Assembly (NCBI GenBank): GCA_023386555.1
Contig: JAEWJK010000001.1
Location: forward strand, 1-64,000
DNA length: 64,000 nucleotides
Source of the DNA: Bacteroidota bacterium
GTDB taxonomy: Bacteria > Bacteroidota > Bacteroidia > Chitinophagales > Chitinophagaceae
Direction of reading: 5' to 3'
Both the position numbers and the translations under genes were made by a program. The notes beneath the pieces were generated by a model. The model saw only the letters and a program-made list of their open reading frames with translations. It was not told the DNA's origin and made no database searches. Within the stretch, counting starts at the first letter, position 1. Each line of letters begins with the position of its first letter. This document shows, piece by piece, positions 43,139 to 51,692 of this stretch.

Positions 43139-44914
43139 CTATGAAAATTTTGGCAACCCTGCTACTTTCATTGACCAATACTTACTCCAATGAACTTTCC
43201 CGTTTATAAAATCGTTGTACACGTATTGCTCAGATGTCCCCGAAGGCATCAACTGCGCTGAATTTTTTAACCAATGTTCGAATGGGAAAGTAAATCCTTG
43301 TTTTTTTCTATTCCATATTTCAGCAGGCAAAATAGTAGCAAACGATTCTATAAGTAAAGATTTTGAGACAGCTGATTTGAACTTAATCTCAGGAGATATA
43401 GAACTCACAGTCTGCACTAACTCTTTATCCAAAAAAGGAACCCGAATTTCCACGCCATGCCACATAGACATATAGTCAGCATCCTTTAATAATTGGTTCT
43501 TCATGTAAAGATGCATTTCCATTGCTGCATTTGCGTTCGGAGACTTATAATGAATATTTATCGGTAAGTCAATTTCATTTAATGCATCTAAAATTTCGTT
43601 TCCAGAGATGTCAGTCAGAGAAGCTGCCTCTTGTACTGTGTGCAAACCGCGGTTCATCAAATAAAGACTTAACATGGGATGCAGCTCTTTATAAGAAAGC
43701 TTTGAAAACATTGGCTTTTTTATCTTGGCAAGTTGTCTGCTTACAAATGTTGGAAGATAATTAAGCTGACTCCATTTATTGAATCTCTTGAAAGATGGAT
43801 ATCCGCCAAATAATTCATCAGCACCAACTCCACTTAAAACAGCTTTAAGATTACATTGCCTTGCATATTTGGAAATAAAATAAGTGTTGATCGCATCAGT
43901 GCTTGGCTGGTCCATAGCCACTAATATATCCGGTAACGCTTCGTCGAAAGATCTTTGCGTTACAGTAAATGCATTATGAGTTGATTCAGTTATATCAATA
44001 ATAATTTTTTGATACTGTTCTTCCGAAAATTGTGCTTCCTCAAATTGTATCGATAAAGTTTGAAGCTGTTCTTGCAATAAGGGGGCTGCAAGTAAAGTGA
44101 GCAAACTACTATCAACTCCACCACTTAAGAACAAGCCGAGAGGAGCATCTGATATAAGATGTCTTTTGACAGCTGCCGGAAGTATATCTCGTGTTAATTC
44201 TAACGCGTTTTCTTCGTCAAAAATTTTTACTTCATAGTCATCCTTGTAATAACAATATAGTCTAGAACTTAAAGATGGAATTTGAATCGACATCCAATGG
44301 CCTTTTGGCAAACTCTTTACATTCTTTATGGTGGTGAATGGCTCAGGTAAATGACCAAAAATTAAAAATAAAGGCTTCCAAAAAGTTTCACATTGCCATG
44401 AGTGTTCCAAAGATTGGAAAGCTCTTATCTCGGAAGCGAATACAAATAAGCCTTCGTGTAAATAATAATAAAGCGGTTTAATACCTGCATGGTCCCTTGC
44501 AAGCACCATTTCCTGTTTATCTTCATCCCAAATAGCGAGGGCAAACATGCCATTGAATTTCTCAAAACATTCTTTCCCCCAATGTTTATAGCTATATAAT
44601 ATAACTTCAGTATCTGTTTGAGTGTTGAAGTGGTATCCAAATGTTTCGAGCTCTTTTCTGATGCTCTTGAAATTGTATATCTCTCCATTAAAAACAATTT
44701 TGAATCTTGCGTCAGCTGTTTGCATCGGTTGATGACCAGCTTTGCTAAGATCAAGTATACTTAGTCTGCGATGCCCCAATGCAAAAGGTATAGTATCATG
44801 CACAAATTCACCGGCATCATCGGGTCCACCCCTTTTCATTGAATCCCGCATTTGAAGAATATCTCTTCTTAAATCAGACGAATGCGGATTATATATACCT
44901 GCTATTCTACACAA
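43139..44914 (-). CDS. asnB: Asparagine synthase-like glutamine amidotransferase
   Basis: A 591-residue two-domain protein. Cys2 is the N-terminal nucleophile of the class II glutaminase domain, with FNGEIYNF around residue 75 and RGGPDD near 28. The synthetase half has the PP-loop SGGVDSS at 264-270. In polysaccharide loci such enzymes usually amidate a uronic acid carboxylate rather than make asparagine. The start is TTG at 44914, fixed by the need for Cys at position 2. The gene directly follows wzc and opens the sugar-modification part of locus B. Confidence 0.9.
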   Translation of the reverse strand: MCRIAGIYNPHSSDLRRDILQMRDSMKRGGPDDAGEFVHDTIPFALGHRRLSILDLSKAGHQPMQTADARFKIVFNGEIYNFKSIRKELETFGYHFNTQTDTEVILYSYKHWGKECFEKFNGMFALAIWDEDKQEMVLARDHAGIKPLYYYLHEGLFVFASEIRAFQSLEHSWQCETFWKPLFLIFGHLPEPFTTIKNVKSLPKGHWMSIQIPSLSSRLYCYYKDDYEVKIFDEENALELTRDILPAAVKRHLISDAPLGLFLSGGVDSSLLTLLAAPLLQEQLQTLSIQFEEAQFSEEQYQKIIIDITESTHNAFTVTQRSFDEALPDILVAMDQPSTDAINTYFISKYARQCNLKAVLSGVGADELFGGYPSFKRFNKWSQLNYLPTFVSRQLAKIKKPMFSKLSYKELHPMLSLYLMNRGLHTVQEAASLTDISGNEILDALNEIDLPINIHYKSPNANAAMEMHLYMKNQLLKDADYMSMWHGVEIRVPFLDKELVQTVSSISPEIKFKSAVSKSLLIESFATILPAEIWNRKKQGFTFPFEHWLKNSAQLMPSGTSEQYVYNDFINGKVHWSKYWSMKVAGLPKFS

Positions 44915-44947
44915 AATCTACGAACGTATATCTCCATTAATCATGTT

Positions 44948-47341
44948 CTATAGCCCAACAAAATCTTTCATCTTCTGCACTAATGTTCTGTTTTCTCTTT
45001 CTCCGTAACTATAGCTGTAATTGTAGTTGTAACTGTAGCCATAGCCATAACCGTAACCATATCCATAACCATAATAAGAATTAGCGCCGCCAATCTTTAC
45101 ATCGTTTGCTAATAAACCCATATTTGGCAAAACCTTTCCGTTATATAATTCCTGTACAAAAGCAAGTTGCTTTTTGACCGTATAACGCTGCCTTACTACA
45201 AATAATGTTGCGTCTGCAAAACGCGAAAGTATTTTTGCGTCACTCACAAGACCGATAGGAGCTGAATCAATTATAATGATGTCGAAATTGGCTCTTAAGT
45301 AAGTGAATAGTTCATCCATTTTTGCATCCATGATCATTTCTGATGGATTAGGAGGTATTGGTCCTGCCCCGATCACATACAGATTTGGAATTTCAGGTAA
45401 GGGTTGAGGCAACTCTTCTTTTTTTGTGTTTCCAAGAATATAATTTGTAATGCCAATTTCACGCTGAAGATCGAGTGCCTTAGATATTTTAGGTTTTCGT
45501 AAATCCAGTTCCAGGATTACGGTCTTCTTTCCTGCCACTGCCCAAACAGCTGCAAGGTTCATTGAGCAAAATGTCTTTCCTTCTCCTGCTATCGAAGAAG
45601 TAATAAGAAACACCGGATTTCTGGAAGGTGCTTTCGTAAGTAAAAACTGAAGGTTCGTACGAATAATCCTGAATTGCTCTGCCAGGATGCTCCTGTCTTT
45701 CATACCTACAACCAATTGTCTTACCATGCTATGATGATGAGCCACCTCACCAATGATCGGTGCTTCCGTTGCTTTTGCAATGTCACCTCTTGTGATTACC
45801 TTATCATTCAGTAAATCTCGCAAATAAATAAAGCCCAGAGGTATGGCCAGGCCAATTATAAAAGCCATCCGGTAAATGTTTGAAGTATTGGGACTTACAG
45901 GTCCCCAACTATATGCAGGATCGATAGCAGTGGTTGTTCCAGTTGTTGATGCTTTTGTGATGGCGAGTTCTTCTCTTTTCTGCAACAGATAGAGATACAA
46001 TTTTTCCTTGATTCCTTTCTGCCTTTCTATTTCCAGCATTTCTCTTTTCTTTACAGGTATAGAACTGAGGCTATTCAGTGAAGATTGATATTCTTTTTGT
46101 TTTTGCCTTTTTAAACTCTCTGCAGATCGCTTAACATTATTCAGATTTTCAACAATGCTTGTTCTAACTTTCTCGATCTGGTTTTCTTTGAGTTTAATAG
46201 AAGGATGACTAGATGGAATTGTCCTCAGATCTTCCTCTCTTGACAATTGCAGGCTATTATAATTGTTTATGAGACCTTCAAGCGTAATATCTTTAATTCC
46301 CAGTGAAGATGGAACCAATTCGTATCGTCTACTAGGATTAGCCACGTATTCTCTAATCATATTTATAACCTGAAGCTGTACTTCCTGTTCACTCAACATC
46401 GTTTCAGAGGTATTCAACTTGTCATATTCAGCCGAACTTTGCTGACCAAGGTCAATAATATTGTTCCTTTGTTGAAAGGCTTGATAATTGTCTTCAACGG
46501 TTCCTAATTCCGTTGTTAAAATATTAAGTCTTTCGTCAATAAACTCTATACTATTTAAAGCAAGCTTACTTTTCTCTTCAATCGTTAGCTTGTCATATTC
46601 TATTACCAGTTGATTCAAAACATCTGTACCCTTCGCAGGAACTTCAGTTGTAATATTCATGTGTAATACTCCTGCATCTTTGGCCTGTTGTTTTATTTCA
46701 AGGCTTCCTGCCAATTCGCTGGCCACACTCCACTCGGTTCTCCAGTAAATAAAATACTCATAGGCTTCTAAAACATTTGCAGGGTCAAATATCAATTTCA
46801 TATCACCTTTAGAAGTAGAGATTGTACTGCCATTAGTTACAGCCATGCTTTTACCTTCCCAATTTGCCAGTATTTTTTCATCTTTCTTGGTAAAGCTGAT
46901 ATTAACTTGCCTGGTTGAGTCCTTTAAAGCAAGTACCTGGGCTTTTATCGGAGAAAATATATAGGTTTCAGATTTCTTTATTTTTCCTTCATTAAAATAC
47001 TGAATCTCTAAACCAAGAGCATTGACCACTCGCTTCATCACCGTGGCAGATTTTAACACCATTATTTCATTGGCAAGATTGGTACTCCCACTTAACATTA
47101 ACTTATCCAATGAGAGTTCGCTAGGTGCAGTGCTTCTGTTGCGCTCAGACTTAACAAGTACAGACACAGATGAAGTATATAATGGAACAGTATATCGTAT
47201 TTTCAAATATGCTATAGTGATCGTGATACAAAGACTTACAATAAACCATGGCAGATACACGAGGTACTTAAAGAATATTTCTTTTGCACTCAACCTCGGC
47301 TGGTTGTGATGTACACTTGTTGTTGAAGAACCGTTTTCCAT
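44948..47341 (-). CDS. wzc: Wzc-like polysaccharide co-polymerase and tyrosine autokinase (locus B)
   Basis: A 797-residue protein with the Wzz domain (membrane helix near residues 30-50), a long periplasmic coiled-coil and a BY-kinase domain: Walker A GEGKT (586-590, K589), Walker A' LDLRKPK (D613) and Walker B IIIIDSAP (D692). The tail (residues 755-780) contains 13 tyrosines in (GY), (SY) and (NY) dipeptides, more varied than the tail of locus A. It should control chain length and export of the locus B polymer by cycling phosphorylation. It is followed by asnB and preceded by wza. Confidence 0.95.
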   Translation of the reverse strand: MENGSSTTSVHHNQPRLSAKEIFFKYLVYLPWFIVSLCITITIAYLKIRYTVPLYTSSVSVLVKSERNRSTAPSELSLDKLMLSGSTNLANEIMVLKSATVMKRVVNALGLEIQYFNEGKIKKSETYIFSPIKAQVLALKDSTRQVNISFTKKDEKILANWEGKSMAVTNGSTISTSKGDMKLIFDPANVLEAYEYFIYWRTEWSVASELAGSLEIKQQAKDAGVLHMNITTEVPAKGTDVLNQLVIEYDKLTIEEKSKLALNSIEFIDERLNILTTELGTVEDNYQAFQQRNNIIDLGQQSSAEYDKLNTSETMLSEQEVQLQVINMIREYVANPSRRYELVPSSLGIKDITLEGLINNYNSLQLSREEDLRTIPSSHPSIKLKENQIEKVRTSIVENLNNVKRSAESLKRQKQKEYQSSLNSLSSIPVKKREMLEIERQKGIKEKLYLYLLQKREELAITKASTTGTTTAIDPAYSWGPVSPNTSNIYRMAFIIGLAIPLGFIYLRDLLNDKVITRGDIAKATEAPIIGEVAHHHSMVRQLVVGMKDRSILAEQFRIIRTNLQFLLTKAPSRNPVFLITSSIAGEGKTFCSMNLAAVWAVAGKKTVILELDLRKPKISKALDLQREIGITNYILGNTKKEELPQPLPEIPNLYVIGAGPIPPNPSEMIMDAKMDELFTYLRANFDIIIIDSAPIGLVSDAKILSRFADATLFVVRQRYTVKKQLAFVQELYNGKVLPNMGLLANDVKIGGANSYYGYGYGYGYGYGYSYNYNYSYSYGERENRTLVQKMKDFVGL
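45001..45077 (-). repeat. Hexanucleotide-based repeat encoding the tyrosine-rich tail of Wzc (locus B)
   Basis: The coding strand alternates GGN/AGY/AAY and TAT/TAC codons, giving GY, SY and NY dipeptides and 13 tyrosines. Compared with the tail of locus A, the repeat has decayed at codon level while tyrosine spacing is kept. Confidence 0.8.
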
Positions 47342-47369
47342 AACTTATTCTTTGAGCCTTTCAGCTTTT

Positions 47370-48134
47370 CTATCTAACAATGTTTATAATTAAGAAAGCC
47401 ACTGTGGTAACAATACCCAGAATGCTGGAAATTGTAGTAAAATTGAATGGCTTCTGTTCTTTGTCTGATACATATGCCTTACTTTTTACCATAGGTACAT
47501 ATATAACATCATTCTGTCTGAGGCTGAAGTATGGTGATTTAAAAACATCATTAGACAATAAATTCACATGACCAAACTCCCTTACTCCATCTTTTTCTCT
47601 TACGATAAGTATACTGTCTCGTCTTCCAAATTCAGTAATATCGCCTGAATGTCCTAATGCCTCTAAAATGGTAAGTTTACCATCAGCGATAAGAATCTGA
47701 CCTTGTTTTTCTACTTCACCAAGAACTGTAACCTTGAAATTAGCAAACTCTACAGACACAGTTGGATCTTTAAGATATGTTGCTAGTTTGCTTAAAATAA
47801 TATCTCTGAGTTCATTTCTAGTGAACCCAGCAGCCTTAATTGAACCTAATTGGGGATATAAAATATTTCCAGTGGCATCAACAGTAACAGCACCTGCACT
47901 GCCATTAGGAGCAAGTGAATAGATTTGGGCTGAGGCCGGATTTAATGCAGATACCGAAATCAGGAGTTTATCTCCTGTCTGAATTTTTGAATCATAGCTT
48001 TGCCAAATTCGGTTGTGGCTGCTATCACGTTTATCACTACTGAAATAATTTTGGTTGACTTTTGAAGTCTTACATGCAGTAAAGATTGAAATCAATCCAC
48101 AAATAATAACAGTAGTAACTAATTGTTTATTCAT
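47370..48134 (-). CDS. wza: Wza-like polysaccharide export lipoprotein (locus B)
   Basis: The 254-residue protein begins with a signal peptide ending in FTAC, with the lipid-modified cysteine at residue 21. The export domain starts KIQTGDKLLISVSALNPASA, SLBB-type segments follow (VTVLGEVEKQGQILIADGK) and a hydrophobic C-terminal helix ends the protein. Together with the downstream wzc it forms the outer part of a Wza/Wzc export system. A motif shared with the other wza lies 19 bases upstream. It is paralogous to, not a recent copy of, the locus A protein. Confidence 0.93.
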   Translation of the reverse strand: MNKQLVTTVIICGLISIFTACKTSKVNQNYFSSDKRDSSHNRIWQSYDSKIQTGDKLLISVSALNPASAQIYSLAPNGSAGAVTVDATGNILYPQLGSIKAAGFTRNELRDIILSKLATYLKDPTVSVEFANFKVTVLGEVEKQGQILIADGKLTILEALGHSGDITEFGRRDSILIVREKDGVREFGHVNLLSNDVFKSPYFSLRQNDVIYVPMVKSKAYVSDKEQKPFNFTTISSILGIVTTVAFLIINIVR

Positions 48135-48152
48135 ATCTTATAATTAAAGACG

Positions 48153-48172
48153 GCTTCGCCTATCTCAGTCAC
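48153..48172 (-). promoter_or_regulatory. Motif shared by the upstream regions of both wza genes (copy 2)
   Basis: Read on the transcribed strand the motif is GTGACTGAGATAGGCGAAGC, starting 38 bases before the wza ATG. Its GGCGAAGCC core (with the next base) forms a small 3-bp hairpin with a GAA loop, inside a longer possible GAC/GTC closing stem. See 11478-11496 for the first copy. Confidence 0.45.
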
Positions 48173-48271
48173 ACTCAAGTTATTACAGAATCATTTACGG
48201 TATAAATATAATCGACCTTTATACTTCCCTCGCAAACATCTTCTGATAAGGACTGCAATTAAACATATCCT

Positions 48272-48955
48272 TTATCCAACAGCAATTACCTTCATACCAT
48301 AATTCCTCGCAGCTACAGCCATTTCATTTCCTTCAATACAACACACCTTTAATATAGCAAACCAGGGGTTTTTAATTAAAGGCAAGTGGAATGTACAATC
48401 ACCCTGCTTTAAAGGTTTTATAGGATAAGTATTACTGCTTTCACCTTCAATACGCAAATCATTTTCTACGGTACTATCACCAGATATTAATATCACTTCA
48501 AAATAAAAATCAGATATAATTCCACTATTCTGTTTCACGGTTTGTGCTTCTATTGGAATTGTAATACGCAATACTTCGTCCTCAACCTTTACTGTAAAAG
48601 GAAGACGAAGCAAATTTTCTAATGGATGATTAGGCTGAAGATCGAAATCCTTTAGGAAAGTGTAATCGACCTTTCCGGTTTTATTGAACTGCTTTCTTAA
48701 CTGCCCGGAAATTCTAACAGTAATCCTGCCTGTAACAAGACAATCCAGGTAAGGTTTTAATTTTGAGACTATTCGTTTTGCAGCAGGTGCTGTAACTGCC
48801 ATGCCGGCTGAACTTACTTTGAATCCTTCGTTTAATGAAGCACCTTTCGATCCCATTCCACGTTTCTTTCTCCAATAACTTCCTTCTCTGGATCGAACCA
48901 ATATATAACTGACAGGATCAGGACAAGGGGGTATATCAGAATATAACTTCTTCAT
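48272..48955 (-). CDS. Conserved-looking protein of unknown function at the head of locus B
   Basis: A 227-residue soluble protein, with no signal peptide and no family I recognise. It has a basic N-terminal region (SREGSYWRKKRGMGSKGASL), a central part with KRIVSKLKPYLDCLVTG and a beta-rich second half ending AVAARNYGMKVIAVG. It precedes wza of locus B by 137 bases on the same strand and starts 33 bases from the 11-bp repeat array. It may be the first gene of the locus or an independent gene. A regulatory or structural role cannot be told. Confidence 0.6.
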   Translation of the reverse strand: MKKLYSDIPPCPDPVSYILVRSREGSYWRKKRGMGSKGASLNEGFKVSSAGMAVTAPAAKRIVSKLKPYLDCLVTGRITVRISGQLRKQFNKTGKVDYTFLKDFDLQPNHPLENLLRLPFTVKVEDEVLRITIPIEAQTVKQNSGIISDFYFEVILISGDSTVENDLRIEGESSNTYPIKPLKQGDCTFHLPLIKNPWFAILKVCCIEGNEMAVAARNYGMKVIAVG

Positions 48956-48987
48956 TAAAGCATCGCAAAAATATATAGCATTGATAG

Positions 48988-49042
48988 AGTTATAGCTAAC
49001 TTATGCTTAAGTTACCCTTAACTTATACTTAAGCTATAGCTA
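48988..49042. repeat. 11-bp direct-repeat array, copy 2
   Basis: Five exact 11-base units follow each other: AGTTATAGCTA (48988), ACTTATGCTTA (48999), AGTTACCCTTA (49010), ACTTATACTTA (49021) and AGCTATAGCTA (49032). The core CTTATACTTA is identical to that of the array at 11893-11992. It lies in the divergent region between the unknown gene at 48272 and the nagX-like gene at 49159. Confidence 0.85.
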
Positions 49043-49158
49043 TCAAACATCGCTAGTAGTCCGAGGTAACCTCGAAAAACCATGTATTCTGCATTTTTAG
49101 TACAAACCCTTATCTTTCAATGCTAAAAAATACATTACCATTGACCATTGACTGAAAC

Positions 49159-50334
49159 ATGAACACTCTTCACCCCCAACGGTATTATTCTCTTGATGTC
49201 TTTCGTGGTGCAACTGTAGCACTAATGATACTGGTGAATAATCCAGGCAGCTGGGGTAATATCTATCCACCATTGAAACATGCTCCCTGGCATGGATGTA
49301 CACCAACAGACCTGGTATTCCCCTTCTTTCTTTTTGCAGTAGGTAACGCAATGGCTTTTGTAATGCCAAGATTTCACCAGAAAGGATCATCTTTTTTCTG
49401 GAAGAAGGTTATTAAAAGAACACTGCTAATCTTCGCTATTGGTCTTTTCCTTAACTGGTCACCTTTTGTAAAGTGGGATGGTGAAGAACTTGTTACAAAG
49501 CCTTGGGAATCTATCAGGATTTTAGGTGTACTTCAACGAATAGCGATTGCATATTTTTTTGCATCTGTAATTGTATTTTATGCAAAAGCACGGGGTGCAT
49601 TTGTTTTAGGTGCTATACTGTTATTGTTATATTGGTTTTTATGTTGGTGGTTAGGGAACTCCTCAGATCCGTATAGCCTTCAAGGTTATTTTGGAACAAG
49701 CATAGACAAAAATATTCTTGGAGAAAGCCATATGTATAAAGGTGAAGGAGTTCCTTTTGATCCGGAAGGAATAATAAGCACTTTATCCGCTATAGTACAG
49801 GTTGTGTTTGGTTATTTAGTTGGCCAATACATTCAACAAAAAGGGAAGAACACCGATATGCTGAGTAATCTTTTTGTTTCAGGATTGATCTTAACTGTTG
49901 CCGGACTTGCATGGGATTATTCTTTTCCAATCAACAAAAAAATATGGACGAGCAGTTATGTGATATATACTACAGGACTTGCAATTCTTACGATAGGTGT
50001 AATGATCCATTTGCTTGAATTCAGAAAAGCAAAAGGTAAATGGAGTCGATTCTTTGATGTATTCGGTAAAAATCCTTTATTCATTTTTGTATTGAGTGGT
50101 TTTTTACCAAGAGTTCTTGCACTTTTAAGATGGACTGATCATTATACAACTGAAGGAAAGCCTGTTTATACTTCTCCGCTGCCATGGTTTTATGAGAACA
50201 TCTGCAAACTCATTGCTTCAATTGTTACAGAGGATCAAAGGTTAAGCTCATTGATCTATGCAATTGTTATGATCATGTTCTATTGGCTTATTGTCTATGT
50301 CTTGGATAAGAAAAAGATCTATATTAAGGTTTGA
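49159..50334 (+). CDS. nagX: NagX-like membrane acyltransferase (DUF5009/DUF1624)
   Basis: A 391-residue membrane protein with about 10-11 helices. The motif YSLDVFRGATVALMILVNNP at the N-terminus and WHGCTPTDLVFPFFLFAVGN shortly after are hallmarks of the heparan-alpha-glucosaminide N-acetyltransferase-like family, called NagX in Bacteroidota. The family moves acetyl groups across the membrane onto amino sugars, or transports them; its role in Bacteroidota is mostly inferred. It is the first gene on the plus strand right of locus B. ATG at 49159 is the natural start. Confidence 0.85.
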   Translation: MNTLHPQRYYSLDVFRGATVALMILVNNPGSWGNIYPPLKHAPWHGCTPTDLVFPFFLFAVGNAMAFVMPRFHQKGSSFFWKKVIKRTLLIFAIGLFLNWSPFVKWDGEELVTKPWESIRILGVLQRIAIAYFFASVIVFYAKARGAFVLGAILLLLYWFLCWWLGNSSDPYSLQGYFGTSIDKNILGESHMYKGEGVPFDPEGIISTLSAIVQVVFGYLVGQYIQQKGKNTDMLSNLFVSGLILTVAGLAWDYSFPINKKIWTSSYVIYTTGLAILTIGVMIHLLEFRKAKGKWSRFFDVFGKNPLFIFVLSGFLPRVLALLRWTDHYTTEGKPVYTSPLPWFYENICKLIASIVTEDQRLSSLIYAIVMIMFYWLIVYVLDKKKIYIKV

Positions 50335-50405
50335 TATATTGCTTTTATGATATCTTAACCCTTAGAGTATTCTCGTTAGTACACAATTTCCTTTCTTTGT
50401 TTGAA

Positions 50406-50981
50406 ATGACTTTCAAAAACATTATACAAAACCCTGGCTTTATCTTCATAGTGAAATTCCTTGTGCTATTCCTGGGATTACACTACGGTAATGAATTGTT
50501 TATTGGAATAACAGCACCTGGTGGATTATATATACCTTTTCTCGAAGACAATCTTAATTATGTAGCATGGCTGAGACATTCAATTCTGTTTGGATCGAAG
50601 TATGTTGCTGCTATGCTTGGATTCGATGCTTATGTAGATGCACCATTTTATTTACGAGCAACAACAGGTGAAGGTGTAAGAATGGTGTATTCCTGTATCG
50701 GCTTAGGTATTATGAGTTTTTGGGCAGGTTTTGTTTTAGCTCATTCAGTAAACTGGAAAAAGAAATTGTTTTGGGCGATGCTTGGTCTAGTTACTATATG
50801 GATCGTTAACTGTTTTCGTGTGGCTATTATTCTGATTGCAACAGTAAACAGGTGGAATCCTAATAAGTATTTAGACCATCATGATACTTTCAATATCATT
50901 GCTTACATCTTTGTATTTGTATTGGTATTATTTTTTTTAAGAAAACAAGGGTTACATCGAAGCACAGTCGCTCTAACTTAA
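50406..50981 (+). CDS. Exosortase/archaeosortase family protein
   Basis: From ATG at 50406 the protein has 191 residues and about 6 membrane helices. The exosortase catalytic residues can be seen: C97 in VYSCIGLGI, R138 in NCFRVAII and H158/H159 in LDHHDTF. Exosortases cut and anchor C-terminal sorting signals of exported proteins and are usually found with exopolysaccharide genes, as here. The TTG at 50331 gives an N-terminal extension that overlaps the nagX-like stop and looks spurious. The subfamily cannot be told. The 3' end overlaps the convergent murU-like gene by 9 bases. Confidence 0.85.
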   Translation: MTFKNIIQNPGFIFIVKFLVLFLGLHYGNELFIGITAPGGLYIPFLEDNLNYVAWLRHSILFGSKYVAAMLGFDAYVDAPFYLRATTGEGVRMVYSCIGLGIMSFWAGFVLAHSVNWKKKLFWAMLGLVTIWIVNCFRVAIILIATVNRWNPNKYLDHHDTFNIIAYIFVFVLVLFFLRKQGLHRSTVALT

Positions 50982-51692
50982 AAACATCTGTTCAGCTTTT
51001 TGAATGCTTTCAGGTTTTCCAACATCAATAAATCTACTCGTTGAATGATCAAAAGCTTGGATAAAATGATCTTTCGCCAGTTGCAGATAAACATCAACCA
51101 TAGAAAATTTTCCTTCAAGCTGAAGATGATCCAGAAGCGTGTTACTGATCACATGGATACCGCTAAAAGCTTTCTGTTTAAGATCAATTGATTGTTTGGC
51201 TATCTTTTCTTCGCCTGTATTAATATTTCTCCATCCACATAATTCATTTTTAGCATTGAAGAGGAAATATCTTGATGTTGTTCTTTCAGTCACTGCCAAT
51301 GTAGCAATCGCTTTACTATTTTGTTGTTGTTGAATCATTGCTGTAAGATTCAGATCTGTCAGAACATCAACGTTCATCAATACAAACTCAGCTTCGCCTT
51401 TAAAATATCCTGCAGCTTTTTTCAAACCACCACCAGTTTCTAAAACTGAATCAGTTTCATCAGAAATTGTTACCTCACTACCCCAGCCTTTGTTCGTCTG
51501 AATTGCATTTGTTATCTGGTCTGCAAAATGATGCACATTCACGATCACTTCATTTATACCAAACTGCTGTAGATACTCAATATTTCGCTGCAACAAACTC
51601 TTTCCTCTCACTACAGCTAAAGCTTTTGGATGATGATCTGTCCATGGTTTTAATCTCGTGCCCAATCCTGCTGCCAGTATCATTGCTTTCAT
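50973..51692 (-). CDS. murU: Nucleotidyltransferase, MurU-like
   Basis: The 239-residue protein starts KAMILAAGLGTRLKPWTDH, with the nucleotide-binding G-x-G-T-R signature, then HPKALAVVRGKSLLQRNIEY, characteristic of small sugar-1-phosphate nucleotidyltransferases. MurU makes UDP-MurNAc from MurNAc-1-phosphate in the anabolic recycling route and works with AmgK. The AmgK-like kinase gene overlaps it by four bases upstream, which makes MurU the best call; a GlmU- or RfbA-like activity is the alternative. Confidence 0.85.
   Translation of the reverse strand: MKAMILAAGLGTRLKPWTDHHPKALAVVRGKSLLQRNIEYLQQFGINEVIVNVHHFADQITNAIQTNKGWGSEVTISDETDSVLETGGGLKKAAGYFKGEAEFVLMNVDVLTDLNLTAMIQQQQNSKAIATLAVTERTTSRYFLFNAKNELCGWRNINTGEEKIAKQSIDLKQKAFSGIHVISNTLLDHLQLEGKFSMVDVYLQLAKDHFIQAFDHSTSRFIDVGKPESIQKAEQMFLS

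Noticed and set aside
44425..44754. Minus-strand frame overlapping asnB
   Set aside because: It is a shifted-frame shadow inside the glutaminase domain of a complete asnB gene.
49062..49074. Short hairpin CGAGG-TAA-CCTCG between the nagX-like gene and locus B
   Set aside because: Stem of five pairs without a T run in either direction; too weak to be called a terminator.
50331..50405. N-terminal extension of the exosortase from TTG at 50331
   Set aside because: It overlaps the stop codon of the preceding gene and adds residues not expected for the family; ATG at 50406 is better.
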